Shown: piece after piece, positions 35,760 to 45,740 of the stretch
Layout of the letters: every line of letters begins with the position of its first letter
How positions within the stretch are numbered: position 1 is the stretch's first letter
DNA from: JAFNAG01 sp963824985
GTDB taxonomy: Bacteria; Acidobacteriota; UBA6911
DNA length: 64,000 nt
Direction: 5' to 3'
Assembly (NCBI GenBank): GCA_963824985.1
Contig: CAWGRQ010000033.1
Coordinates: 62,001 to 126,000, forward strand
The notes under the pieces: model-generated
The model's database searches: none
Told to the model about the DNA's origin: nothing
What the model saw: only the letters and a program-made list of their open reading frames with translations
Made by a program: the position numbers and the translations under genes

Positions 35760-37104
35760 ATGAAGATCGCATACATCACCGCCGGCGCGGGCAACATGTA
35801 CTGCGGTAGTTGTCTGCGCGACAACACCCTGGCGGCGGCACTGATGGCCGCGGGCCACGACCTGATGCTGATTCCCACCTACACACCAACGCGCACGGAT
35901 GAGCGCAACGTAAGCTCCGACAGGGTATTTCTCGGAGGCATCAACATTTATCTGCAGCAGCATTTTGAGCTGTTCCGGCACACTCCGGGCATGCTTGACC
36001 GGATCCTGGATTATCCGCCGCTTCTGCGTTTCACGACCCGGTGGGGAGTGAGTGTCGATCCCGCGCACCTGGGACAGCTGACCGTATCGATGCTTGAGGG
36101 GACGAACGGATTTTTGCGCAAGGAAGTCGTGCGGCTGGCCCGTTTTCTCGCCCGCGATCTGAAGCCGGACATCGTCAATATTCCAAACTCTCTGCTCATC
36201 TCCCTCGTACCGGCCATCAAGGCCGCGATGAAGGTTCCTGTCTGTTGCACCCTGCAGGGGGAGGACCTGTTCCTCGAAGGCCTGGGGGAACCTTATCGGA
36301 GTGATGCGCTCCGCCTGATCCGGCAGCATGCGACATGCGTCGACGCGTTCGTGGCCGTGAGCCATTTCGGCGCCCGCCAGATGATCGACTATCTCGGGAT
36401 TGAGCCCTGAGCGCATGCACGTCGCGCCTTTGGGGATCAATCACGACGGGCATGCCCGGAGCGACGCGGTTGCGCCGAAGCCCTTTACAATCGGCTACCT
36501 GGCGCGCATAGCGCCGGAAAAGGGCCTGCACACTTTGTGTGAGGCCTATCGCCGGCTGCGGTCACGGCCGGAACTGCCGCCGAGCCGCCTGGTCGCGGCC
36601 GGTTACCTGGGCCCGGAACACAAATCGTACCTGGCCGACATTCACAACCGGATGGATGACTGGGGGTTGTCGAGCCACTTCCGCTATGCCGGGGAATTGG
36701 ACCGGCGCGGGAAACTCGAATTCCTCCGCAGTCTCGATGTGCTGTCGGTGCCGGGCTCCTATCCCGATCCCAAAGGGATGTCTCTGCTGGAAGCGATGGC
36801 AAGCGGGGTTCCAGTCGTACAGCCGCGATGCGGCGCGTTTACGGAGGTCGTCGATACCACCGGCGGCGGCATCCTCGTCGAACCGGACAACCCGGACAGC
36901 CTCGCGGATGGGATTCTCGAACTCTGGAGGGATCCGGAAAGAAGAAGGGAACTGGGAGCGCGGGGCTACGACGGAGTGCGGGCTCATTACAGCACGGCGC
37001 GTATGACGGAAAAAGTGCTCGAGGTCTATCGCACCCTGCTCGATCTGAAAGGGAGTGGAGAATTACGGTGCTCGAAGTCAGGAAACTCTCAAAAGAATAT
37101 GTAA
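35760..37104 (+). CDS. GT4-type glycosyltransferase, one frameshift
   Basis: The N-terminal half (MKIAYITAGAGNMYCGSCLR) is the acceptor-binding Rossmann domain. It stops at 36410 after DYLGIEP, while the C-terminal half continues in the next frame from ERMHVAPLGINHDGHA. Removing one base in GAGCCCTGAGCG joins them exactly. The nucleotide-sugar-binding domain has FTIGYLARIAPEKGLHTL and the E-x7-E region GMSLLEAMASGVPVVQPRC. The full length is about 447 residues. Its 3' end overlaps the ATPase gene by 37 bases. Together with the LolD-like ATPase and FtsX permease it suggests a glycolipid or envelope-glycan export locus, but the product is unknown. Confidence 0.75.
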
Positions 37105-37736
37105 CGCCTGCCGGTACACTCACTGTGCTGTCGGATATCGATCTCACGCTCGGCGCTGCGGAATCGACTTCTATCGTGGGACCTTCGGGGAGCGGGAAAA
37201 GTACGTTCCTGTACATACTCGGGGCGCTCGAGCCGCCCACATCCGGTTCAGTGCTGCTGAACGGGGAAAACCCGCTTGCCATGGGGGAGAAGCCTCTGGC
37301 CGCCTTCCGCAACGAAAGGGTCGGTTTCGTGTTTCAGGACCACCATCTGCTGCCTCAGTGCACGGTGCTGGAGAACGTGCTCATCCCGACGCTGGTTGCT
37401 CCTCGCGCCGACAGCAGCGCGCTGCGTCGCGCCCGCGACCTGATCGAGAGGGTCGGGCTCGGCCCGAGAATGAGTCATCGCCCTCACGAACTGTCGGGAG
37501 GGGAGAAGCAGCGAGTCGCCCTGGCACGCGCCCTGGTGCGGAAGCCGCAGCTGGTGTTGTGCGATGAACCAACCGGCAACCTCGATCATGAAGCGACGGA
37601 CGGCGTGGCCACCCTGTTGCTCGATCTGCACCGCGCCGAGCAGACGATCCTGATCGTGGTCACGCATAACCTGGACCTGGCGCAGCGGTTCCAGCTGAAG
37701 TACCGACTCAGCGATTCCCAGCTGCGCCCTATTTGA
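37068..37736 (+). CDS. LolD/MacB-type ABC transporter ATPase
   Basis: This encodes 222 residues from GTG 37068, which follows GGGAGTGGAG. It has Walker A GPSGSGKST, Q-loop FQDHHLLPQCTVLENV, signature LSGGEKQRVALARAL, Walker B LVLCDEPTGNLD and H-loop VVTHN. The GNLDHEAT extension after Walker B is typical of ATPases that drive FtsX-type mechanotransmission permeases. It sits between the glycosyltransferase and a 1128-residue FtsX permease and is the obvious motor for the latter. Confidence 0.88.
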   Translation: MLEVRKLSKEYVTPAGTLTVLSDIDLTLGAAESTSIVGPSGSGKSTFLYILGALEPPTSGSVLLNGENPLAMGEKPLAAFRNERVGFVFQDHHLLPQCTVLENVLIPTLVAPRADSSALRRARDLIERVGLGPRMSHRPHELSGGEKQRVALARALVRKPQLVLCDEPTGNLDHEATDGVATLLLDLHRAEQTILIVVTHNLDLAQRFQLKYRLSDSQLRPI

Positions 37737-38105
37737 GGAAAATGACATCGTGGCGGCCTCTCGCCCATTTCGGAGCAGCTCCTCATGCGCCCAGGGGCGC
37801 GCCCGGTGGCGTATGAAAAAGACTGGCAGCCGGGGAGATACCGTCGGGTTCGGAATCGGGGTCGGTCTCGGTTTCGATATCGATGGCGATTGCGACCCCG
37901 ATCCCGATTGCGACCCCGATGGCTGGTGGATGTAGAATCTATTTTCGGAACAACAATCCATGGCCCTATGGCACACGCAAGATTATGAAAACTGGGTGAG
38001 GGGTCGGCGCCCTGGGAACGCGGGAGTCTCGCCCGCATGCGCGTCTGTTTCCACAAGCTGTGCGCGCGGGAGGCGCGCGGTCCCTGGTTATTTTCGGAGC
38101 GGGTG
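37737..38105. repeat. repeat region with degenerate GATNNC hexamers
   Basis: This is a 369-base spacer between the ATPase and its presumed permease. It contains the dispersed ATTTCGGAGCAGCTCCTCAT element (about 37767-37815), a degenerate tandem of CGATNN/GGTNTC hexamers (about 37845-37920), a second copy of the GGTGGATGTAGAATCTATTT repeat (about 37921-37950), and TTATTTTCGGAGC just before the permease start. There is no gene. Confidence 0.5.
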
Positions 38106-41100
38106 ATGAGGTTGAACCGGCTGGTATCGAGAAACCTGCAGCACTACTGGCGTTCGAACGCGGCAGTCATTGCCGGCGTCGCCATCGCCGTGGCGGTGCT
38201 GTCGGGAGCTCTTCTGGTCGGCCAATCGGTCCGGGACAGCCTTCGCGATCTGCTGGTCCAGAGGCTCGGAAATGCTGAGTATGTACTTTCCTCGGACCGG
38301 TTTTTCCGGGAGGAGCTGGCGGAGGCAATAGCTCCCGCAGGGAAATCCGCAGGCGCGCTGCGGGGCTGCCCGCTGATCTTCCTCCGAGGGACCGTGATTC
38401 GCGATCGAACCGGTGCGCGCGTTCACGATGTCAGTGTCTACGGCGTCGATGACCGGTTCTGGAAATTCCACGGGATCGACGGTGAACAAGCACCCGAGGA
38501 CCGTGAGGCACTGGTCGGCTATGCCCTGTGGGCCAGGCTCGGCGTCAATGCCGGCGACGGGCTGCTGCTGCGGCTGGAAACCCAGCAGGGAATTCCCAGG
38601 GAGTCGTTGTTCGGGCGCCGCGAAACCGTCGGCCGGACCATTCGTCTCACCTGCAAGGCCATGCTGCCTGTCGAACGGATGGGAGAGTTTGCCCTGCGTC
38701 AGGGCCAGGGGGATGTTTACTCGATTTTTGTGCCCATCCGGAGGCTGCAGAGCGATCTGGCCCAGCCCGGACGGGTCAACATGATCCTGCTGGGCGCCGG
38801 CACCGCCGGTGTCGATGCGCCCGGGATCCGCCGCCTGCTCCGTGAGCGATGTACCCTCGAAGATGCCGGTGTCCAGCTGCGGATGTTGCCGCGGCGGAAC
38901 GGATGGACGGTCGAGAACCGCCGCGTCCTGCTCGATGACGCTACGGCCCGGGCCGCCGAGGCGGCGGCCGCCGATGCCGGGATGAGGACTTCCGGAATAT
39001 TCTCCTACCTGGCGAATTCGATCCGTGTCGGCGGGCGGGAGATCCCTTATTCCGTCATCACCGCTGCCGACCTGGGGCGAGGCGCCCTGAGTGCGGTTCG
39101 CCGCCCGGGAGGCGAACCGCTGCCGCCGGTCGCGCCGGAGGCGCGCGACTCGATTTGGCTCAACGAATGGGCATTTCGTGACTTGGGAGCCGCGGTGGGA
39201 GATGTGGTCGAAGTCGACTATTACCATTGGGAGGAAGCCGGGAATCTGGTGACGCGGACCGCCCGCTTCAGCCTGGCGGGCGTGATCTCGATCGGGGGCG
39301 ACGTCGATGCCTCGCTCGCGCCCGAGTTCCCGGGCATTACCGATGCCTTGAGCATCCGGGGCTGGGACCCGCCGTTTCCACTTGAGTTGCGCCGCGTCCG
39401 CCCGAGGGATGAAGAATACTGGAATCAGTATCGAGCCACACCCAAGGCCTTCATTACACTGGCGCGCGGGCAGGAACTCTGGCGGAGCCGTTTTGGCCGG
39501 CTGTCCTCGGTGCGCATTTCCGTGCCGGAAGGCCGAAACGCGCAGGCCGGGCAGGAGGCCCTGGTGCGCGGGATTCGCGAACGGCTCACCCCGGAATCGG
39601 CCGGCTTCTCGATTCAGGCGGCCAAACAGCTCGGGCTGGAAGCCTCCCGGGGATCCACGGACTTCGGCGAGTATTTCATCTACTTCAGCTTCTTCCTGAT
39701 CGCTTCGGCGATTCTGCTGGCGGCTTTGTTCTTCCGCCTTGGGATTGAGCAGCGGGTGCGGGAAATCGGAACTCTGCAGGCCGTCGGGTTCCCGCGCAAC
39801 GTGGTGCGGCGAATTTTCCTGCTGGAAGGCTTCGTTCTGTCGGTTACCGGAAGCATCCTGGGTCTCGTCGGGGCGGTCGGATATGGCTGGCTCCTGCTGT
39901 TAGGCCTGCGCACCTGGTGGGTAGGTGCGGTCGGAACGCTCCGCCTCCACCTGCACGTGTCCTGGGCGGACCTCGCCGTGGGGGCGGCCGCCGGCGTTCT
40001 TGCGGCTCTGGCGATGATCGCCTTGACGCTGCGCGGCCTGCGCCGCAATTCGCCGCGTGCGCTCCTCTCTGGCGAGCTCGAGTCAATCACCGTGCAGCAC
40101 CGGAAATCCCGGCTCGTCGTCGTGGTTGGCGTGGTGTCTTTGTTGGCGGCGGCATTGTTGATCCTGGGTTCGGCGCTCCAGCAGATCTCGGATGCCGGCG
40201 GTTTTTTTGGCGCCGGCTTTCTGCTCCTGATATCGCTCCTGAGCGCGGTCGCCATCTACCTGCGCCGGAGACGTCCCGCCCGAATATCCGGCCGCGGATG
40301 GCCGGCTTTTTTCCGATTGGGCGCCAGGAATGCCATGCACCGGCCGGGTCGCAGTCTGCTTTGCATCGCCCTGATCGCCTCGGCCGCCTTCATCGTCGTC
40401 TCCATGGAGGCGTTCCGCAAGGACGCGCGGAGCGTGTCGCTGGAGCCTCAATCAGGCACTGGAGGCTATCCCTTGATTGCGGAATCCTCGCTTCCGGTCG
40501 TGAATGATCCCGACAGCGAAGCCGGGCGCGAAGCCCTGGGTATCCCCGCGGCGGAGTTTCCTGCGCTTGCGCAGGTGGATTTTGTGCCGTTTCGCGTGCG
40601 CCCCGGAGACGACACCAGCTGTCTGAACCTGTACGCCCCTCAGGAGCCCCGGATCCTGGGCGCGACACATGCATTCGTGGCGGCCGGCCGCTTCTCGTTC
40701 CAGGATTTACCTGCCGATACTCCGGCAGTGCGACGCAACCCCTGGCTGCTGCTCGAGGCCGGGCTGGAGGATGGTGCCATCCCGGTCATCGGAGATGCCA
40801 ACACGATTCAGTACATTCTGCATCTGGGGCTGGGTCGGGAGTTGACCGTACGCGGCGGCGACGGCACGCCGGTGCGCCTGCGCTTCGTCGCGGCGTTGCG
40901 GGATAGCGTCCTGCAGGGTGAGCTGGTGATATCCGAAGCTAACTTTCTGCGCGTCTTCCCCGGCCAGGAAGGGTATCGTTTTTTTCTGCTGGATGTGCCG
41001 GCGGCAGATGCCGCCTCCCTGGCGCAGCGGCTGATGGAGCGGCTCGGGGATTGGGGATTGAGCGTGGTGTCGTCCCGCGCGCGGCTGGCGGCGTACCATC

Positions 41101-41492
41101 AGGTGGAAAATACCTATTTGTCCACATTCCAGATGCTGGGCGCCCTGGGACTGGTTTTGGGGACGGCCGGCATCGCGACGGTCCTGCTTCGCAATGTTTT
41201 GGAGCGCAGGTCCGAGTTGGCGTTGCTGCGGGCAGTCGGGTACCGAAAGGGAGTTCTGGCGACGATCATCCTGGCCGAAAACATGGTGCTGCTGGCGGGC
41301 GGACTGGCCGTCGGTGCGATCTCCGCGATGCTGGCGATTCTGCCGGCGCTTCAAACGCGGGGATTGTCCATTCCGTTTCTCATGGCGGGGATGATTGTGG
41401 GCGGAGTCATGATCGTCGGCCTGACGGCATCGATCCTGGCCGTCAGGGCGGCACTCCGCGCGCCCCTTCTCAACGCCCTCCGCTCGGAATGA
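38106..41492 (+). CDS. large FtsX-type ABC transporter permease
   Basis: This encodes 1128 residues from ATG 38106 (GGAGCGGG upstream). The N-terminal helix is AAVIAGVAIAVAVLSGALLV. A large extracytoplasmic domain follows to about residue 515. The first FtsX core has FFLIASAILLAALFFRLGIE, QRVREIGTLQAVGF and a further run of helices. A middle domain is followed by the last core with MLGALGLVLGTAGIATVLLR and ERRSELALLRAVGYRKGVL. It ends ALRAPLLNALRSE. This architecture resembles the DevC/LolC/YbbP-like permeases that extract lipids or lipoproteins. The LolD-like ATPase upstream is the probable partner. No frame damage is seen over 3.4 kb. Confidence 0.85.
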   Translation: MRLNRLVSRNLQHYWRSNAAVIAGVAIAVAVLSGALLVGQSVRDSLRDLLVQRLGNAEYVLSSDRFFREELAEAIAPAGKSAGALRGCPLIFLRGTVIRDRTGARVHDVSVYGVDDRFWKFHGIDGEQAPEDREALVGYALWARLGVNAGDGLLLRLETQQGIPRESLFGRRETVGRTIRLTCKAMLPVERMGEFALRQGQGDVYSIFVPIRRLQSDLAQPGRVNMILLGAGTAGVDAPGIRRLLRERCTLEDAGVQLRMLPRRNGWTVENRRVLLDDATARAAEAAAADAGMRTSGIFSYLANSIRVGGREIPYSVITAADLGRGALSAVRRPGGEPLPPVAPEARDSIWLNEWAFRDLGAAVGDVVEVDYYHWEEAGNLVTRTARFSLAGVISIGGDVDASLAPEFPGITDALSIRGWDPPFPLELRRVRPRDEEYWNQYRATPKAFITLARGQELWRSRFGRLSSVRISVPEGRNAQAGQEALVRGIRERLTPESAGFSIQAAKQLGLEASRGSTDFGEYFIYFSFFLIASAILLAALFFRLGIEQRVREIGTLQAVGFPRNVVRRIFLLEGFVLSVTGSILGLVGAVGYGWLLLLGLRTWWVGAVGTLRLHLHVSWADLAVGAAAGVLAALAMIALTLRGLRRNSPRALLSGELESITVQHRKSRLVVVVGVVSLLAAALLILGSALQQISDAGGFFGAGFLLLISLLSAVAIYLRRRRPARISGRGWPAFFRLGARNAMHRPGRSLLCIALIASAAFIVVSMEAFRKDARSVSLEPQSGTGGYPLIAESSLPVVNDPDSEAGREALGIPAAEFPALAQVDFVPFRVRPGDDTSCLNLYAPQEPRILGATHAFVAAGRFSFQDLPADTPAVRRNPWLLLEAGLEDGAIPVIGDANTIQYILHLGLGRELTVRGGDGTPVRLRFVAALRDSVLQGELVISEANFLRVFPGQEGYRFFLLDVPAADAASLAQRLMERLGDWGLSVVSSRARLAAYHQVENTYLSTFQMLGALGLVLGTAGIATVLLRNVLERRSELALLRAVGYRKGVLATIILAENMVLLAGGLAVGAISAMLAILPALQTRGLSIPFLMAGMIVGGVMIVGLTASILAVRAALRAPLLNALRSE

Positions 41493-41729
41493 CGTGATAT
41501 CGAATCCCCTCCGGCGGGTCGGCACGACGAATCCGAAAGCGGGCCGCGAAGCCGACCCTGTCGGGAATCAGCCCGGACGCAGCTTCAATGCCGAGAGCTA
41601 ACGCCGGCCGTGCGCTCGGGTTTATCAGAAGCTGGTGCCCCGGGCCCGCGGCAGGAATCCAGGATGGAAATCCAGAATCCAGGAAATCCAGAAATCCAGG
41701 ACACCCAAAAAATCCTGGAGGAGAAATCC

Positions 41730-43192
41730 TGGACACCCATTATTCATTCATCATATGCATCCAATCCATATCTGAGTCTGTGTGTGCGGGCGGCGACTGG
41801 GGATTTAGGAAAGGAATATAGTAATTGGGTGAAACAAACCGGCAACGATCAGAGCAGTAGAGCGGTCATCGGCATGGAGATATCCAAATGATGCCGGAAG
41901 GGGTTGATGCGGTCAGAAGATAGCACCAGAGCTGCAAAGGATCGGCTGTTGAGTGCGTGTGAGGTCAGGCCAATTGCGGCGGTGATGATGCGAAGGCGGC
42001 ACGAGCCGTGGCAACTCCTTTGAGCCACCGCCTGCCGAGTTGATCTGCAAAATTGCGCAGATTGGATAGCAGCCCGGCGGCGAGACGGAATCTGGATCCG
42101 AACCGGGAGACGGTATCAAGCCATGCTTCCGGATTGGCGCCAATCCGCAGCAGGATCGGCGCCAGATCGGCATCGATGACTCCCCGTTTATCCGTCCGCA
42201 TCATGCGTCCCGACTTGTCCACCAGATCGAAATATTCGGCCGCAGTCATCTGCAGGATCCCCCTCCGGTCGGAATCTGATTGAATGGGACATAACCAGCC
42301 GGCGGAAAGGGCTGCAGCATCAAAGGAATTCCTCATTCCAGAAATGCGTTCGGGAATAGCGTTCGAAATCTCGCCGTCATCTTCCGGCATTACGCATGTC
42401 CCTGCCGAAAGAGCCAGACTGCATGTCTTGGGCCGCCTCCCCGGGAGCAGAGGCTGTCATCATCGTCTCTTTCTGCCAGGCACGGATCCGTTCCTGGATG
42501 CTGGTGAAGTCGCTTTCCTCCGGAGTTTCTGCCAGTCCGGCCCGGATCGGATTCAGGTCTGCATACACCATGCATGCGGCAATGGCCGCTTCATCGAGCA
42601 GCGCCTGGCATTTGAACCGTGATTCCCAGAACCGGCCCTTAACCCTATCCTCTTTGTTTGCAGCACGTGCGATGAATTCGTTAAGCCGGCCCATGAACCA
42701 GCTCAGGCTGCAAAGCCGTCGGCGCAGCTCGGCGATACGTTCCGGACAATCCACCAGGGCGCAGATGTCTTTCTCGACAGGTGGAATTGGGGTGCCTTCC
42801 AGGTTGCGATGCCGCGGGAAGAGTGTCAGCCAGCGGGTTGCCACTTCCCGATCCGACCATAGGCTGACGATGTCGGGCCGAGTACGCAGGATTGTGTGAT
42901 AGTGATTTTCCAAAATGGCGTAGGCGCAGACTTCGATGGCGAAGATGGCCGCGAGATACCGCAACCTGTCTACCAGCCATGCCTTGCGGTGGGAGAAGTC
43001 CCGGCTTGTGAGGGGGTCGAATCCATACAGAAATGCCCGGCGGACGCACCGGCTGAAGCAGTGATACACCCCTTCTTGTCCTTCCTGGACGTATTTGCTG
43101 CGCGGCAGACCCATGGTTCACCTCTCTTGACATTACTAACTGGTGACTCATGGAAAGTGCCAAGAAAAAAAGCAACAAAAAATGGGTGTCCA
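41730..43192. mobile_element. RAYT (REP-associated Y1 transposase) element, copy 1
   Basis: The element is delimited by TGGACACCCATT (41730-41741) and its exact inverted copy AATGGGTGTCCA (43181-43192). Inside lie a frame-broken Y1 transposase gene on the minus strand and flanks that match copy 2 (56328-57928) on both sides, including GGTTGATGCGGTCAGAAGAT and CATGGAAAGTGCCAAGAAAA. Left of it are short tandem ATCCAG-type repeats (about 41655-41700). Confidence 0.6.
41965..43114 (-). pseudogene. Y1 (RAYT-type) transposase, frameshifted
   Basis: The first 245 residues (MGLPRSKYVQEGQEGVYHCF) carry the HUH motif in ENHYHTILRTRP and the conserved ACMVYADLNPIRAGLAE segment. The frame then changes at about 42377-42390, and the C-terminal region continues from SFDAAALSAGWLCPIQSDS to the end. 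The intact homologue at 56705 shows the correct join, and the two proteins are about 85-90 percent identical by eye. The intact relative encodes 381 residues. The catalytic half may still be made here, but the C-terminal domain is out of frame. Confidence 0.75.
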
Positions 43193-43497
43193 AGTTCTCC
43201 CACAGAAAAATGAGTGTCCACATTCTCCACATTCTCCTCATTCTGATAGCGCTCCTGCACGGAGTCAAGGAAGCCGACTTTCTGTACCTGCTCCGGGAAA
43301 ACGGCCTGACCAAGGGAAACTTGTCGAGTCATCTCGCGAAACTCGAGGAGGTCAAATACATAGAAATCGAGAAGACCTACCGCGGCAAGATCCCGCTTAC
43401 CGTAGTTCGACTCAAACGGTCCGGCCGCGCCGCGTTTGAAGGATATCGGAGGAACTTGAACGGATTGCTGGGCAAATCGGACGACACGCGCTGCTGA
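43150..43497 (+). CDS. winged-helix regulator with N-terminus replaced by repeat sequence
   Basis: From about 43258 the sequence encodes a typical small winged-helix domain: GVKEADFLYLLRENGLTKGN, LSSHLAKLEEVKYIEIEKTY and RGKIPLTVVRLKRSGRAAFE. Homologous proteins have another 15-25 residues of helix 1 before this point. Here that part is replaced by a translated REP/RAYT end (KKKSNKKWVSKFSHRK). The upstream ATG at 43150 lies inside the mobile element. The regulator is therefore either fused to the element end or inactivated. Its targets are unknown. Confidence 0.55.
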   Translation: MESAKKKSNKKWVSKFSHRKMSVHILHILLILIALLHGVKEADFLYLLRENGLTKGNLSSHLAKLEEVKYIEIEKTYRGKIPLTVVRLKRSGRAAFEGYRRNLNGLLGKSDDTRC

Positions 43498-43848
43498 GTA
43501 CGCGATCTGATCAATGCTCTGACCTACTCTCATGGAAAGCGGAAAAACACCGCTTTCGGACGCCGCCGGGATGTCGGGCAGCAGAAGCCAGCAGGCCCCG
43601 GGCGCGTTTGCCGGAGTTCTTCCGCTTCCTGAAACACAGCATCCTCATTTATGAATCCCAGCACTAGCCGGCAATCCTCCAGGTGTAGTGCGCCATTCGA
43701 GCTGCGCGCACCTTCCGGCGCCGAACCCCGTCGCCGCCCGGCGGAATAAGGCTGAGCATTCGGCCTGAGAAGCGTCCGGGGAAATCATGCCTCAGAATGG
43801 TCCATGTTGTGCGATTATTGGTGATGCCACGTATAGGGGAGGAAATCC
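43498..43848. other. intergenic region with a small hairpin
   Basis: This stretch of about 350 bases contains no supported gene. GAAAGCGG (43535-43542) and CCGCTTTC (43550-43557) form an 8-base hairpin with an A-rich loop shortly after the winged-helix gene, without a T-run. A short frame near 43600 (LPEFFRFLKHSILIYESQH) reads like a gene remnant, but I do not recognise it. The site GGGGAGGA precedes the next start. Confidence 0.35.
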
Positions 43849-45537
43849 ATGCCTGACAACCGATTGAGGGCGTTTCCGACGTTCGCCATTCTTGCCGGCT
43901 GCCTTTTCGTTTTTTCCACCGGTTGCGGGTCCGGACCTGCGCCGGGAGGGATTGTCCCGGCCGGCGGCGGCGTGGCGCCGGATCGTTTCGATGCAAGCCG
44001 GAACTTCGACGCCCTGCTTGCGCTCTGGAAGGATTTCCGCGAGTTCCAGAGGCCCAAGGTTGCGGATGGCGTTCCGGATTACACCGCCACGGCGATGGCG
44101 GCACAGAAGGCCCGTATCGGTGAATTCCAAGACCGGCTTGCCGCCATCGATCCGAAATCATGGCCGGTCGCAAGGCGCGTCACTTACGAGGTCATCCGTG
44201 CCGAAATCAACGGACTTGAATTCGACCACCGGGTTCTGCGCCCCTGGTCGCGCATGCCGGGTTTCTATGCCGTAATCCAGACCGCCGAGTCCGATGTCCC
44301 GCTTCGGGAAGGTCCCGAGATCCATGGCGTCCTCAACCTCTGGCAATTCACCTTCCCCCTTGACCGGGCGGGCCTCGCGGCTGTCCGCGAAAAGCTGGCA
44401 GCGATCCCGGCCATCCTCGCACAAGCCAGGACCAACCTGGTCGAGGACGCGGCCGATCTCTGGCTCCTGGGCATCCGCCGGAAAAGGCGCGAGAGCGCCG
44501 ACCTGGAAGATCTGGGCAAACGAATCGGCGCGGCGCATCCGGAACTGGTGCCGTTTGTGGAACGGGCGAAATTGGCGGTCGATGAGTTCCGTGGATGGCT
44601 CGAAGGGCGGCACAAGGCGATGAAAGGCCCGTCCGGCATCGGGATCGCCGATTTCGACTGGTATCAGAAGAATGTCCACCTCGTTCCCTACACCTGGGCC
44701 GAACAACTCCGGATCGCCGAGCGGGAACTCGAGCGCGCGCTGGCCTACCTGGAACTCGAGAAGGTACGCAACGCTTCGCTGCCGCCGCTCCGCCCGGCCC
44801 GGGATATGGCCGAGCTTCAATGTCGCCAAAGGGACGCCGTCGCCTATTTTTTCGACTTCCTGCGACGCCGCGAAATCTTCACCGTTCCGGAATACATGAC
44901 CCTCGACGACCAAGTCCGGTCTTTCGCTCCCCCAGAGCGCCGCGACTACTTCACCCAGGTCAATTATCTCGATCCATTGCCCCTGATCTGCCACAGCATT
45001 CACTGGCTCGAGAAGCAGCGGGAGAAGCGGAATGCCGATCCTGTGCGGGGAACGCTGCTCCTCTACAACATCTGGGACAGCCGGGCGGAAGGTTTTGCCA
45101 CCGCCTTTGAAGAGATGATGCTGGGCGCCGGCTTGTTCGACCAAAATCCGCGGGCGCGGGAACTGGTCCTGAACCTGCTCGCGTTCCGCGCCATCCGGGC
45201 CATCGCCGACCTAAGGCTTCACAGCCGCGAATGGACGGTGGCGGACGCCATAGAATATGCGGTGAAGACGACGCCGAACGGATGGGTCCTGCCCGACGGT
45301 GCCACGATCTGGGGCGACATGTCGATCTACTTGTCCCAGCCGGGATACGGAACGAGCTATGTCGTCGGAAAGGTCCAGGTCGAAAAGCTGCTGGCTGATT
45401 ATTCGAGGGTGAAAGGCTACGATGCCGGGCTCAAAGCCTTCCTGGATGATTTCTTTGCCAGGGGCATCATCCCTCAGTCCCTTATCCGCTGGGAGATGAC
45501 CGGCCTCGACGACGAAATGAAAGAGCTTGGCCGATAG
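43849..45537 (+). CDS. DUF885-like lipoprotein without the usual zinc motif
   Basis: This encodes 562 residues. ATG 43849 follows GGGGAGGA. The leader ends in a lipobox-like FVFSTGC or the earlier ILAGC, so it is probably lipid-anchored. The body has the helical DUF885 layout, and the C-terminal part is recognisable: SRAEGFATAFEEMMLGAGLF, NLLAFRAIRAIADLRLHSRE and GYGTSYVVGKVQVEKLL. The family's HExxPGHH-type metal site, expected about 60 residues before RAEGFA, is not visible; that region reads LPLICHSIHWLEKQREK. It may be a non-catalytic relative or a divergent enzyme. Confidence 0.6.
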   Translation: MPDNRLRAFPTFAILAGCLFVFSTGCGSGPAPGGIVPAGGGVAPDRFDASRNFDALLALWKDFREFQRPKVADGVPDYTATAMAAQKARIGEFQDRLAAIDPKSWPVARRVTYEVIRAEINGLEFDHRVLRPWSRMPGFYAVIQTAESDVPLREGPEIHGVLNLWQFTFPLDRAGLAAVREKLAAIPAILAQARTNLVEDAADLWLLGIRRKRRESADLEDLGKRIGAAHPELVPFVERAKLAVDEFRGWLEGRHKAMKGPSGIGIADFDWYQKNVHLVPYTWAEQLRIAERELERALAYLELEKVRNASLPPLRPARDMAELQCRQRDAVAYFFDFLRRREIFTVPEYMTLDDQVRSFAPPERRDYFTQVNYLDPLPLICHSIHWLEKQREKRNADPVRGTLLLYNIWDSRAEGFATAFEEMMLGAGLFDQNPRARELVLNLLAFRAIRAIADLRLHSREWTVADAIEYAVKTTPNGWVLPDGATIWGDMSIYLSQPGYGTSYVVGKVQVEKLLADYSRVKGYDAGLKAFLDDFFARGIIPQSLIRWEMTGLDDEMKELGR

Positions 45538-45740
45538 CACGAGCGGTGTCAGACCTGGAATATCCAGTTTTGCCTGGCGGCCCTCCTTTCAGGATACCGG
45601 AATCTGCAAAACTCAATTTTCCCGACCTGATCCCATGTCCCGCTGCTCATTCCTCGGAGGGCATTGTGGCGGGCAACGGAAATTATTGAGAAAAATCCGT
45701 CCGATATGCGTCTAATCTAATCAATGGGAGGTATCTGCTT

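Noticed and set aside
37845..37920. Hexamer-like tandem repeats considered as a CRISPR or minisatellite
   Set aside because: Units are degenerate and only about six bases long, with no spacers and no cas genes nearby.
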